Shown: positions 34,560 to 45,810 of the stretch, in pieces
Layout: each line of letters begins with the position of its first letter
Numbering within the stretch: the first letter of the stretch is position 1
From: Calliphora vicina
Taxonomy: Eukaryota > Arthropoda > Insecta > Diptera > Calliphoridae
Length of the DNA stretch: 64,000 nt
Assembly: GCF_958450345.1 (NCBI RefSeq)
Contig: NC_088783.1
Span: 58,504,395-58,568,394, forward strand
Reading direction: 5' to 3'
Program-made: the position numbers and the translations under genes
Notes under the pieces: model-generated
Database searches by the model: none
Seen by the model: the letters and a program-made list of their open reading frames with translations, nothing else
What the model was told of the DNA's origin: nothing

Positions 34560-35040
34560 CCACCACATTGCGATAAGATTGTTAACCAGGTGGCGGTAAA
34601 AGTTTATAGCCATCGACCTGTAGCGTTTCGTTCTGAAATCAATATGGACCAATAACCCCGACAGCCCAAAATCCACACCAAACATTAACTTTTTCGGGAT
34701 GCATTGGACGCCCTTGGATCTCATGTAGATATGTATCGTCCCAAATTCGACAATTTTGTTTGTTGACGTACCCATTCATCCACGTAAAATGGGCCATGTA
34801 GCTGAAGATGATGCAAATTGGGATCAGTTTCCAATTGTCCTAGGGCCTGTTCAGTGAACACACACCTTTGTCTGTGATCGTATTCCTTCAGCTCCTGGGT
34901 CAGTTGAATTTCGTATGAGTGCAGGCCCAAGTCACAATCAAAAATCCCCAAGTTGTGGTCTGCGAAAGGCTGAGTTCTTATGAACGATGCGAAAGCAACT
35001 GCCTCGGATTCTCCTACACACTCTCACGGATAGAAATTAA
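34560..35040 (-). pseudogene. IS630/mariner-like transposase fragment
   Basis: The minus strand reads TTTWGFLIVTWACTH/LGLHSYEIQLTQELKEYDHR and VFTEQALGQLETDPNLHH. A decayed first-Asp region and VNKQNCRIW-like residues follow, then MHPEKVNVWCGFWAVGVIGP (with frame changes). It is the same family as 12241-12555 but retains the middle part that copy lacks. The catalytic SDE box has become LHGPFYVDE. Dead. Confidence 0.75.
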
Positions 35041-36600
35041 GTTTCGGATAAATTGATCAAAGAGAAGTCCGCAGCTCTTCGAAACTTATTGGCAGTCGCT
35101 TCTATGTTCAAGCATAACGAACTACAAGCTTCTTATGACTTTGAGATTATGTTATAGCAAAACGGTGCCGTCCATCGACATTGTTACACTTTCATTTAAG
35201 ACAAATATTGAAATAAGGTTTCTAGGAGAAGAGGAATTGCAGCTGGATTTAATTACTCTTTACTTTGGTGTGGATTGGATTTTAGCTTAGTTTTAAATAG
35301 TGGCCTTCTACCGGACACCGGGATTTTTCAATCTGCTACATTTCGAATTCCTCTCTCTCGCTCGACATCATGACTAATTACAACCCATGGACTTTGTGAG
35401 ACATCGGTTCTGCTAGGTTGTGGTAAAGAATATTCGTACGGTTCCAATGGTTGGACCAGATCTTAACAGTAATATATTCATACATGATATTTTTCAACAT
35501 GTTTTTATCCCAATGCTGGTAATCGGTATCCTATCCTATTTTCAAAAAACTGTTTGACTTAAATAAGGAGAATATCTAAGAGTTCCTCTACACGCATCTC
35601 AATGAACTTGTTGTATTTCTCAGGGTCTTTATCTGAAGCTAAGTCTTTCTATCTTAACCCAAAATCATTTGCTATCTACTGGTATTCTAAATGTTGGCTT
35701 ATCAACAGTTTACTACACATAAGTGTCGGATAAATTGTCCAAAGCGATCTCCGCTGATCTTTTAAACTGATTGGCAGTCGCATCTTTGATTAAGGATAAG
35801 GAACTACAAGCTTCCTATGACTATCAGATCATGTGATAGTAAAATGTTCTGCGACCGGACTCCGGGATATTTAACTATCTTCAATAAACTTGTTGAATAT
35901 TAAAGATTTCCACTGGAAGTTGGTCCCAGTTCTACTAAAGGGAGGGTGTTTGAATCACGTTTCGTATCTCAATGAACAAATGCTAACTAATTACAACTTG
36001 ATGTATTTCTCAGAGACTTTATCTGAATCTTGATATTTCTAACCTATTCCTAAATTATTTGCTGTCTACTGGCATTCGAAATGTTGGCTCATCAACAATT
36101 TACTACACATAAGTTTCGGATAAATTGGTCAAAGCGGTCTCCCCAGCTCTTCTAAACCGATTGGCAGTCACCTCTTTGATTAAGGCTAAGGAACTACAAG
36201 CTTTCTATGACTATCAGATCATGTGATAGCAAAACGTCCTTCAACTGTGCTCCGGGAACATTTAGCTTTGCTGTATTTCGAATACCGGCTTTACATGAAC
36301 TTTGTGAGACATCGGTACTGCTACGGTGTGATACAGTATATTCCTACTATTCCGATAGTTGGACCAGATGACCGGTAAGAATACTCTGTTTTTCGGATAT
36401 CTCCTATCTTCAATAAAAGGTCTGACTTTGAGGTGTTTGAATTACGTTTCGTATCACAATAAACCAATGCTAATGAATTACAACTTGTTTTAAGTATTTC
36501 TCAGGGACTTCATTACAAGCTTGGTCTTTTCAACCTTACCCAAATCAACTGGCATTCGAAATGTTGGCTCATCAATAAATTGCCACGGACTATCTTTTTG
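35037..36600. repeat. tandem array of diverged units
   Basis: TAAGTxTCGGATAAATTG, then GATTGGCAGTCxC, AAGGAACTACAAGCTT and GACTATCAGATCATGTGATA, recurs at 35037, 35718 and 36109. AAATGTTGGCTxATCAA recurs at 35690, 36080 and 36560 (390 and 480 bp apart). GACATCGGTxCTGCTA occurs at 35403 and 36309. At least three units of about 390-680 bp, non-coding. Confidence 0.75.
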
Positions 36601-37660
36601 GCTCAATTATTGAAATCAAAGTCAGTTGATTACGCTAATAATAAAATTTTCTTCTTACCCAACCTTCTCAATAATCCCCATGAATGGCATAACATCATTT
36701 TCCAACAATTTATGAAGTCCGCAGCATACTTTCAGCTAAATGACCCTTCAACATTGCATCTTTTTAAGTGAATCTAACTACACTTTATATGCAACAATAC
36801 TTTCTTTCTGCAGCATCAATTATTTAAGGAGTTTTACATTAAATCTGTACGTTGGCTTCCAGCACATGCACGTAATTTCTAGCTAAACTAAGTATTTTCA
36901 AACATGCCGCACTCTGAACTAACCACAAAATAATAGTTGAAAATTCTCTTAATAGAAACAAATTAAAAAAAAAATAGCCAAGAAGAATTATTTGTGGCAT
37001 GTGCGTAATAAACACTACATTACCATCACCAGCTCAATCGACACTTGACTGCTGCATTGTATATATGTTTGTCGCTGGGGGTATCTTGTCCGAGGTGTAG
37101 GTACAGAAGATTGTCGTCATTGACTACTATGATGTGATGACGATGATGATGATGTGAGCCTGATGCCATTGCCTTTCTAACAGACTTGGTGTCGGTGTTA
37201 TGGTTGTCATGTGTTTTCTTGTTAAACATGTATCTTACAATGCCATTCCATGCCACATACTCGTAATACCATTTTCTACGACATCATCCATAGTTTTGTA
37301 AACGTGTTCTCTCTCTGGTATTTACTACTCATAGTCTAAGTCGTACTTCAACTTACCACTCATGATTTTGATGTTGCAGTTTGGTTCTGTTTTTTGTCGT
37401 TTCTAACTGCTGCTTGGTGTAGTAAGCTATAGGAATACGTGCTACATACGTGTTGCCTTGTTACATTGACACTGCGGAAGCAACATTTAATTGACTTAAC
37501 GTGTAATGTTTGTTACGTATTTTGTTGATTTCTGTTGCTGCTGCTTCATTTTCATTCTCTAAAGTCTTTTCGGTTTAAGTACGATGGAAGCAGAGTATGT
37601 TTAGTTTGTTATTGGATAAGGCATTATAATCCACTGGTTTCTGGAATGACAGCTTCTAAT
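36600..37660. other. no gene recognised
   Basis: AT-rich sequence with a GATGATGATGATG run near 37140. No domain seen. Confidence 0.45.
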
Positions 37661-37665
37661 TATGA

Positions 37666-37876
37666 GCAAATCGTATGAAGCAGGGGTCGACACTCATAGC
37701 CACACGATCCATTATTTCATTGTAAGAAACACGAATCTAATAACAATCACTTGCTGGTCAGGTCTCAGCCGAAAAAAAATCAAATCGTATAAACCAGTGG
37801 TCGGCACTCATAACCACCAGGTGTCGAACACGATCGGTTATTTCCCTGTTCTCTTTATGCCGACCGACACTCAAAA
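37666..37876. repeat. duplicated segment with hAT-like end motif
   Basis: AATCGTATGAAGCAGGGGTC and AATCGTATAAACCAGTGGTC start two related blocks 116 bp apart, both followed by GxCACTCATAxCCAC. The second starts CAGTGGTCGGCA and is followed at about 37860 by ATGCCGACCGACACT, an inverse of that end. The CAGTGGTCGGCA form is typical of hAT termini, so a tiny hAT-derived MITE is possible. Confidence 0.45.
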
Positions 37877-39477
37877 ATCTTGGGTCTTACCGTATGCATG
37901 GAATTACGGAGTAACTCACCAGGTCATTTTATTGTAGAATCTAGGGACTGCCTGTCTTTATCTTACAACTATGAGCATTTTCTCCTCTTAAGGTACTTGC
38001 AGTTCGTTTCTAACTCCTTCCTTTCTAACATTCCAATCATTATTTTATCTCTATTGGGAGTACGAAGTGTGTGTTTGCGAGTCTCATTTAATGTGTTCCA
38101 AAATAAAGTGCTGCTTATGAACACATATCCCTGCACAAACACTCCAACACACATTATCATTTATAAGATGGTATGAAGTAGCAAATATGCCCGTACTTGT
38201 GCAGAATTCCATCACTGTTGTTTGGTGTTTTTGGTTTCCAAAGTGGTGTCATGAAGGTTGTCTGCTAATACGCTTAGTGCGGCTATGTATAGCTTCCTCA
38301 GTGGTGTTGTTATTTTTTGTTGTTGTCCCTGCTAATGCAACAATTTCCTTACAGTTTTTACTTAGTTTTTGCTCACTTTTTCATACCAAAATGTTTGCTT
38401 TTAGATTCCTTTACTAATTGATGGCTCACACTCCTCTCCAAGCTCTCACACAGAAGTTAATGTGAATCTAAGATTCTTTAAATAGTTGACATTTTTGCTG
38501 CATGTGTGTATTTATGTATGTATATATTTGTTGCATAGTATGAGGAAGTAGTCTCTGCCTCTAGTAGGAATGATTTGAAATTCGTATGGTAAACAATTTA
38601 GTGGATAAAGGGTTCTAGTAAACAAAATTCTTTAATAATGCATTATGAATTAAGTAAATTTTTGTAAATAATTTTTAAACTACATTTGGAAACAACTGAA
38701 AGTTAAAGGCATAGAGAACTGTACATAGAGACTAGACACTAAGTTTTTTTAAAACAAAAATATAAGAAATCATATGAATAATTCAATAACAAAATGAATT
38801 GACTAACATAATTACAAGAGTTAGATTTTTGACAAAAGACTTGGGGTTTTGACAATTACGTCTCGTCTCTATGTTTTAAAATTACTCTTATTTAAAATTG
38901 CTTAAAATTATAATCTAAAACCAACAATAAAACTTAGGATTTTCATTGGATGATGTTTCATAATATTTCTACATTGGGTGATAAAGGGAATTGGAATATT
39001 GTGCCTCCCAAATCGAACAATTCGTTCACAGTAGAGCTAGAGAAAACTTCACCAAACGGCTCTACTGTAGATCTTGAGTACTTAGGAAGTAGGTTCTCAC
39101 AATCCGAAATCGCAACGAGGTTTTAAATAAACTATGTCGGATGATAGGCATCCTGGATTACGATAGTGTGCCTTTTTAGAATCTGATTACTGGAATAACA
39201 AGGCAATGTGGATTCACTTTCGACACATGCGGTTGTTATACGGACTAGACATTAACATTGAAGCTGCTAAAACCTCTAGAGTTGGAACATTCAGTTTGTT
39301 CGTTAAGATCATTTATGAAGCTACTGGAAGGAAGATGGCGCTGTGAATAAATAGTGGCAGAGGATGCTGTCGGTAGTCAGTTTATCATAGGCGCTGTTAG
39401 AGTTAACATCAACTGTCTTGTATATTGAAGTAAATTTAAGTGTGTATATTATTGTGAATTATAAACGTGTATTTGTT
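37877..39477. other. no gene recognised
   Basis: AT-rich sequence; no domain or long repeat seen. Confidence 0.45.
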
Positions 39478-39743
39478 TGAAATAGAGTATCCAAAACCGA
39501 AAACCGGTCAAGCGGTTTTTTCATCTTTGTTTTCATCATCTTAACTTTTCGGTTTTTTGAAAACCCGGTTTTTGTAAAACGGTTAACTGGTTTTAATGAA
39601 ATATATTCTCTAAAGCCCGCTAAACATATTTATGAAAAACTTTGATACCATTTTTAAAAATATTTATTTATTTTATAGAAAACTATAGCATTTGACAATA
39701 TTTCGTAAAAGATATAAAATAAGTACATAAACATAGACCCTTA

Positions 39744-40102
39744 CACAGAAAAAATTATATTTCAATTCAAACATTTATCCCATATTGAACTGGTTTCAAT
39801 TATTTCAAAAATTATTGAATAGATAATTTTCGTAATTGAAACACAAAAAATAACAAAAATGTGTTTTCAATTACGAAAATTATCTATTCAATAATTTGTG
39901 TATTTGAAATTCAACCAATAACGAAAATTGTATATTCAATTGTCAAAATAATCAACTTCTAAACTCAAAATTCAATAGAAAATATCAAGAAATTTTGTTT
40001 TTGAGCAAATGAATACTAGATTTAATTATGAAATAATTGAAACCAGTTCAATATGTGACAAATATTTGAATTGAAGCGGTTTAAGAAATAGTTTTTTCTG
40101 TG
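39744..40102. mobile_element. nested palindromic MITE with TTA duplication
   Basis: A 359-bp element. The ends are CACAGAAAAAA (left) and TTTTTTCTGTG (right). TTA is at 39741-39743 and 40103-40105. The arms also share CATATTGAACTGGTTTCAAT, then TATTTCA, about 70 bp in from each end. A further inverted repeat sits at its centre. Confidence 0.82.
39811..39895. repeat. near-perfect inverted repeat, arms about 36 bp
   Basis: ATTATTGAATAGATAATTTT, then CGTAATTGAAACAC (39811-39845), is mirrored by GTGTTTTCAATTACGAAAAT, then TATCTATTCAATAAT (39861-39895). The spacer is about 15 bp of A-rich sequence. Would extrude or form a long RNA hairpin if transcribed. Confidence 0.85.
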
Positions 40103-40806
40103 TTAAGAATTCAAAAATGATAAATTTCCGAAGATTTAGTACACAATTCTTAACACATTTCCTATTAGCGTCCAGAAATAAAAATAAATTTATGGAGACC
40201 TTTTCAATATTAAACAAAAATTTAATATAAACCGGTTAACCGATTTTTATGAAGACAAAAACCGAAACCGTTTAATAGGTTTTTTTAAAAGACAATAATC
40301 AAAACTGGTTTTTTCAAACACACACTTTTTCGGATAAACCGGAAACCGGTTTTCTAAATTTGCCTGTTTTTTGGACACTCCAGTTTCAAAACACATAGTG
40401 ACTGTTTTGTGTAAATTTGTATAAATAAAGAGTTTTTACAATTTTAAACTACTAAACTGCTTTTATTTGCAACCAAAAGTATACTGTTTATTTAAAGGAA
40501 ACAAACCACCACAAACCAAAACTTTTATTGAATACAAAAATTGTTGAAAAGTTGAATGTCAAAGTAATTAAGACATTCCTAATTCCCGCAAATTTTCCAT
40601 TCCAGGGAAACACAAATTATTTAGTCTAAATGACTGAATTTCGTCGATTGTCATATTTCTCATATATATTATGATCAAAAATATTTTTTATATTTCGCAC
40701 TCCTTAAATAATTAAATTTAAAAGTGGGAGAATCCATTTCAAAACGGACAGAAAAGTGCTATTTTCGGATTTGACATTTTCGATTTTAATGAAATTTACT
40801 ACACAT

Positions 40807-41310
40807 CCCAGCAAAAACTTTACTTACCTAGTAAGCCAGCAAGTATAATTGGAGCAAAGCGATAACTACTTATTATTTGACTGAAACACTACTTACCGTT
40901 GTTCGAGATTTTTAAAAAATTCAGGGCTCAAGCTTACAAATGTACTTACAATCAGTTGAGAAATAAGCAGTAAATTCACAAAAAGAATATGTAGCTAAAA
41001 AAAAAAAACACAAAAAATATTGCTTTGTGTGGGAATCGAACAGTCACATTATTTGCTTGTGTTTGATAGTCAAGCTGCTAACTCACTGCTCCATGTACGA
41101 GTTATTTTATTGTAAGTTAACAATAGTTTTAACATCAACATATAAATGAATATGATATGAACAAAAAAATTAATGGCTTTGACAGGTGGCGAACTACTAA
41201 CCTCCCGTTTTCCAGTCAAACACACTAGATAGCTGTGCTAAATGCAAAAGTTCATTACCAGCCTGCATAAAAATAAGTACTTATTCTAGTAAATAAAATA
41301 ATGTGCTGGG
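40807..41310. mobile_element. CCCAGCA-ended MITE carrying a tRNA-like relic
   Basis: The left end CCCAGCAAAAACTTTACTTA and the right end TGCTGGG are inverted over the first seven bases. Looser matches follow (TTACTxACCTAGTAAG against TTACTAGAATAAG inverted). The right boundary is uncertain, since a second TTCCTGGG lies at 41378-41385. It sits inside the outer element 40725-41647. Confidence 0.5.
41020..41100 (-). other. tRNA-like relic
   Basis: The minus strand reads GGAGCAGTGAGTTAGCAGCT, then a GCTTG...CAAGC stem with ACTATCAAACA as loop, then TGTTCGATTCCCACAC (B-box-like). A D-arm-like part, a 5-bp anticodon-type stem and a T-loop are visible, but the loop has 11 bases and the T and acceptor stems do not pair. 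Relic, not a tRNA gene. The TATCAA loop is shared with the relic at 23272-23345. Confidence 0.45.
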
Positions 41311-41417
41311 TAACCACCACTCCTTACAAAAGAATGCATGAAATAACTAGTGGTCATTACAAAAATTCACAAAATTTTTCCTGGGATATTACGGTTCCAA
41401 AGGGTTCCTCAAATCAA

Positions 41418-41541
41418 TGACTTTTTCATCGGGAACCCATTCCACTTCAAAAGTATAGCGATTTGAAAACTGAACTGAATATTTTTCAGTTTTCAAATCG
41501 CGATATTTTTATAACGCAATGAGTTTCCATTGAAAAAGTCA
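41418..41541. repeat. foldback element
   Basis: TGACTTTTTCATCGGGAACC...GCGATTTGAAAACTGA (41418-41475) is mirrored by TCAGTTTTCAAATCGCGATA...GGTTTCC-like...GAAAAAGTCA (41492-41541). The spacer is about 15 bp. Small mismatches and indels between arms. Confidence 0.75.
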
Positions 41542-41802
41542 CTGGTATGAGAGACATATTGGATATACATATTATGTATGTGGTAAATTTAATTAAAATC
41601 GGATATGGTAAATCTGACTGTTGTCCGCTTTCACATGGATTCTCCCAAGTATTTTTTAATAGAAAAGCTATTACTTTTTATATTAGTCTTTAAAATATTT
41701 ATCACATGTTCTCTGACAGATTTCATAAAAATATTAATTATTTAAATGTTTTAAATAGTTACAACATGTCATTTTATTCTAAATTTATTTTTTTATTTAC
41801 AG

Positions 41803-41849
41803 ATTTTCAACAGAATTCATCAAATAATCATTTAATGGATACATATAAG
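41803..41849 (+). other. candidate 47-nt internal exon
   Basis: A pyrimidine-rich tract ending TTTTTTTATTTACAG precedes the segment, and GTAAGAAGG follows it; both splice sites are strong. Only one of three frames is open: after two leading bases it reads FQQNSSNNHLMDTYK and ends on a codon boundary. An ATG lies five codons from the end, so it could also be a start-codon exon. It lies outside the neighbouring palindromic elements. No other exons of the same gene could be recognised. Confidence 0.4.
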
Positions 41850-41929
41850 GTAAGAAGGACATTTTGTATTTAATTTGTGATTTTATTTCCAACATTAAAC
41901 TTATATTTAGTTGATTTTAAATGGCAACT

Positions 41930-42735
41930 CAATGACAATTTAATTCCATAGCCCTATGTCTATAACTTATACAAAGTCAAAATAGTTGTCAAGATAAAAA
42001 ATTATCAGGTATAGTCCCCTGATTTTGCTCAAACAACTTTGTCTTGACAACAAACGTCATTAATTGTTATCTATATATATAAAAGAGTAACGTTACTGAC
42101 TGACTGACTGACTGACTGATTCATCATCCCACAGCCCAAACGACTGAAGCTAGAATCATGAAATTTTAACTGTGGGTTCCTCCCTCCCCAAAACGATCCA
42201 CTAAGAAGGGATTTTTGGAAATTGGTAAAAAGTGTAAATCCGGTAATCTTATATCTTTAAAACTAATAAAGATACAAACAACCTTGAAATTTCAAGTTAC
42301 TCCATTTAAAAAATAAGCTGACAGGTGTTTCGTACTTTTTCGAAATTCGAACCTTTTAGGGGAGAAAACGGGTAAAAACTGTATTTTGGTACTTTTTTGG
42401 CACCCTATGTATCTTTTAAACCAATAAACATAGAAACAAAATTTAAATCGTATTCTTTACTTATCAAAAAATAAAAAATATAAGTTTGGTACTTTTTAGA
42501 AATTCGAACCCTTAAGGATAAAAATTGTGTTTATTTTTGGTACTTTTTCATAAAATATGTTTTTCTATAATTTGACATAGACATTCGATACAGAAAATTA
42601 TTTTAATAATATTTTACCACCGCAATGTGGATAAAAAATGTACCAAAAAGGGGATAAAATCGGGAAAATACATTTTATTGCAAATTATTAAGCCGATTTT
42701 GATAATTTTTTTAACATTGATTCCTGGATTCATAC
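41930..42735 (+). repeat. Helitron-like/unclassified repeat leader
   Basis: An inverted pair near 41980-42060 (AGTTGTCAAGATAAA against TTTGTCTTGACAAC) precedes TATCTATATATATAAAAGAG, then a fivefold CTGA run and CACAGCCCAAACGACTGAAG. A TATATATAAAA start followed by short GACT repeats is typical of non-autonomous Helitrons of insects; this is an inference. Degenerate GGTACTTTTT blocks begin at about 42388. Confidence 0.45.
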
Positions 42736-42739
42736 AAAA

Positions 42740-43320
42740 ATTATTTCTTTATTCGAATGGTACTTTTGGTAATTTCTTCACCAATGTACCTAGAAACATG
42801 AAATAAAGCTTACATGGGCCCGAGTGGGTGGGAATCCACAAGTGGCTGCTTTCTGGTACTCTTTCTATATTCTAATGGTACTTTTTGAATTTTTTATAAT
42901 AATGGATATGAAATTAAGCGTATATGGTCCTAATTGAGTGAAAATTCAAGCGGATACTTCATGGTACTTTTTTTATTATAACGGTACTTTTTTTAATTTT
43001 CTATAATAATGGACTTAGAAACATGAAATTAAGCATACATGGTCCTAAGTGAGTGAGAATTCTAGGGGGAGACTTTTTGGTACTTTTTATTTATTCTAAT
43101 GGTACTTTTTGTAATTTCTTCACCAATGAACCTAGAAACCTGAAATAAAGCTTATATGGAACCGAGTGAGTGGGAAACCACAAGTGTGGACTTTCTGGTA
43201 CTGTTTCTATATTATAATGGTACTTTTTTGAATTTTCTATAACAATGGATTTAGAAACATGAAATTAAGCATATATGGTTCTAAGTGAGTGCAAATTCAA
43301 GGGGATACTTCATGATAATA
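42740..43320 (+). repeat. five tandem units of about 118 bp in A-B-B-A-B order
   Basis: AATGGTAC or AACGGTAC boxes at 42759, 42877, 42983, 43101 and 43219 give periods of 118, 106, 118 and 118 bp. Units 1 and 4 carry AATTTCTTCACCAATG and AATAAAGCTTA (type A). Units 2, 3 and 5 carry AATTTTxTATAAxAATGG and AATTAAGCxTA (type B). All contain ATATGG or ACATGG, then GAGTGxG. Confidence 0.8.
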
Positions 43321-43860
43321 AATAAGTAACTCAAAAAAACAATATGGAATTAAATCGGCCACCACACTAAACCATTAAAGGTACAACATGCGTTTGGAAT
43401 ATTCATTTAGTTATTATTGGAATCGATAACTAATTTCGAAATTTTTTAAAAATGTTGAAAATGTAAAAATTAAGAAGATATGCATGAAAATTTATTTGGC
43501 ATTTTGTTATCGATAGGTTATTATCAGTAAAATTTTCTATTTAAAGATCTATGTGTAAATGAAATGTAAAAACTATTTGCAATTAGATTTTTTGTTAACA
43601 TTTCGTTTTTATTTTCTTTTTGAAAATAGCTATAGTTTGACCCAGAACATAAATTTTCAAATAAAATTTTTAATAAATCTTGTATCAATTTAAAATTTTA
43701 ATATGAATATGACGAATAAATTGAAATCGGTCCCTACCTTAGTCACTTCACTAATTCTTCATCAATTCCCCTATTTCTATAGCTTTCTACCATACTGTTA
43801 ATAAAATCCTTCTATCAAATAGAATTGCATGTTCACTGGCAACTCTGCTCTGTTTGTCAA
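43321..43860. other. no gene recognised
   Basis: AT-rich spacer without recognised repeats. Confidence 0.4.
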
Positions 43861-44504
43861 ACATTTTAGTTCTTATTTGGTCTCCACTAAAATCGTTTGC
43901 TTTAAATTTGTCGTCGTGTTGTCCGTCGTTAACAAAACATTAAATAAAGTGAAAGTTTAGTGCATTTAACAAGATTCAAAAAAAATTAAAACGTATTAAT
44001 GTAAATTAAAATAAGAACTATTAAAAAATATAAGAAATTATAGTTAAAATAAAGTTTTAATTAAAATAAATAAGTGAAAAAGTCAAATTATCAATCAAAT
44101 TTTGTATGCAATAATTTCGTTGTTGTTGTGCTTAGCAGTGGTTAGTTGTTGTTCTTATTGTTCTTAAATAGAAGCCCTTTAAACATGTTTTTGCGTGTGA
44201 GTCGCGTGATGCTGTCCATGCAAATGTGTTGTTTTTGTTTTTTTTTTGATTGTTTTTGCATATAGCAAAGGCATGAGTGTAAAAATAAGAGAAAAAAACT
44301 AAATAGTAAAAGCAGAGCAAGTAAAAAAGTAAAGAGTGTTTTTTTACACAAACAAAATTATTGTTTTTAATTGTAAATAAGGAAGCATACTAGAGTTGCC
44401 AGTACTCTAGTTAGTGTAAATAAAGCGGAAATCGGTTCGGGTATTAAATTTTAAGATAATAATGTAAAAAAATCATATGCAAAGAAATATTAATTGTATT
44501 TAAG
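43861..44504 (+). other. possible non-coding first exon
   Basis: A less AT-rich start (TTGTCGTCGTGTTGTCCGTC near 43908) follows a weak initiator-like TTTAGTTC at 43865. No long frame exists, as expected for a leader. It ends at GTATTTAAG|GTAAGTTT, a near-perfect splice donor at 44505. Start position and transcription are guesses. It could be unrelated intron DNA with a chance donor. Confidence 0.25.
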
Positions 44505-44923
44505 GTAAGTTTATTATTTCATAATAAATTCAAAAGAAATTATTGATTTTCCTCAAGATTTTAATTTTTAAACAAGTGATTTTGTATTAAAACTAAACTT
44601 TATAAATTTTTAGCTGAAAATGTTTTTCATTTTATCTAATTTATAAACATACATAGTATCTGTGATCATGTTTTTATAAAAAATCGTTTAGTTTGCTGAA
44701 CATTTTTATAAAAATCTAGAACTTTTGTAGGTATCTTTGCATGTAATTGTTGTAAATTTTTTTAACTATGTATATTGCTTAATTTCAGTTTTCAAAACCA
44801 TCACTTTTTACCAAATATAAATGTATATTTCTAAGAAAAATTTAAATTTATTAAATTTAAATTAAAGACAATTTAATTTAGTATAAATTACCTATTAGGG
44901 TTTGTTACGTTATTACTAAAAGT

Positions 44924-44957
44924 AAAAAAAACCAGGACAACCTCGATTTTTGACCTA
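44924..44957 (+). repeat. mini-me/DINE-1-like fragment, copy G
   Basis: AAAAAACCAGGACAACCTCG, then ATTTTTGACCTA, is identical in order to the middle of the other copies. It stops at a TA where a Tc1-like end begins. Confidence 0.65.
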
Positions 44958-45185
44958 CAGTGCCGGTTAAAATAATAGCACCACAGAACCTTAAAGCAAT
45001 CAACATGGAAAATATTTTTATTTTCATAGTAATTTTAATTAAATATTTATAGTATATCGTTAATTAATCTCTATTTCTTCTATGAGTAAAATTTTCTTTA
45101 AGAAAAATTAACCTTTCAGTCAATTATATGGTATTTTTGAAAAATACCCAGATTTTGTGCAAATAATAGCACCATCGTAAGAAAT
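44958..45185 (+). mobile_element. Tc1-like terminal repeat remnant
   Basis: Starts CAGTGCCGGTTAAAATAATA (then GCACCA) right after TA. A second CAAATAATAGCACCA lies at 45159, about 190 bp in, the spacing of IR/DR-type Tc1 ends. A possible inverse GGTGCTATTAAAAAAA is at 46584. No transposase recognised. Confidence 0.55.
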
Positions 45186-45327
45186 TGTCGAAAAAATATA
45201 GAATATTTATGTTTTCGATTTAAAAAAATATCCATAATATTATAATTTGAATTAATTTATATCGAAATGAATAAAATTTAAAACAAAAAAATTAATTTTA
45301 CTTTTAAAATTTTTTTAGTAAAGCAAG

Positions 45328-45597
45328 GTACTCTGTTCAAAATTTCGTGCGAAATGCTGTCAAACTACATATAAAATATTTGGAATGAAATTTATGCGAA
45401 ATAATTTCGCAAAAGTAGTACTCTGTTTTTATTGTGGAAAACATGTGAAATACATCTGACAACCTTATTTTTCCACACGAAATAACATACGCAGCAATTC
45501 TTTCGCACGAAATTAAAACCAACAGCTAACTGTCAAACAGCATGTAAAATTTTTCGTATGAAAAAACCATAATTTTTCGCATATATGAACAGAGTAC
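45328..45597. mobile_element. 270-bp MITE with GTACTCTGTTCA ends
   Basis: The left end GTACTCTGTTCA is mirrored by TGAACAGAGTAC at the right. TTTCGxxxGAAA-type motifs (TTTCGTGCGAAAT, TTTCGCACGAAAT) are spread inside, and a third AGTACTCTGTTTTT lies at 45418. Target duplication not clear. Confidence 0.75.
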
Positions 45598-45810
45598 TAG
45601 GCTTAACAAAAAAGTGGTGTATGTGAGCTCTAGTTTCAAAAATTATGATTTCTGAACATACAATTAGCAATCAGGTTGCGAAACCGCTTATCGCTTTTAA
45701 TCATAACACTCTTGGCCCACCGTTTCGAAAATCAGGCATTTATGTTCTGCACCGTGGTCAAAAGTGGCGACTAGTGTTGCAGTTATTCGCTGACCATTAC
45801 AAGAACAACA

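Larger units (their letters stand above)
39478..40387. mobile_element. outer inverted-repeat element with AACCGGTT motifs
   Basis: The left end GAGTATCCAAAACCGAAAAC and right end (reverse complement GAGTGTCCAAAAAACAGG) pair. GGTTAACxGGTTTT, AAACCGGTTAACCG and AAACCGGAAACCGG motifs crowd both subterminal regions, much as in the hAT-type MITE at 18002-18807. It is interrupted by a second palindromic element at 39744-40102. Outer edges are approximate. Confidence 0.6.
40725..41647. mobile_element. outer long-TIR element
   Basis: The left end TGGGAGAATCCATTTCAAAA, then CGGACA...GGATTTGACATTTTCGATTT, matches the inverse of the right end, ATCGGATATGGTAAATCTGA...TGTCCGCTTTCACATGGATTCTCCCA. That gives arms of about 75 bp with small indels. 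At least two other palindromic elements lie inside. Target duplication unclear. Confidence 0.65.
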
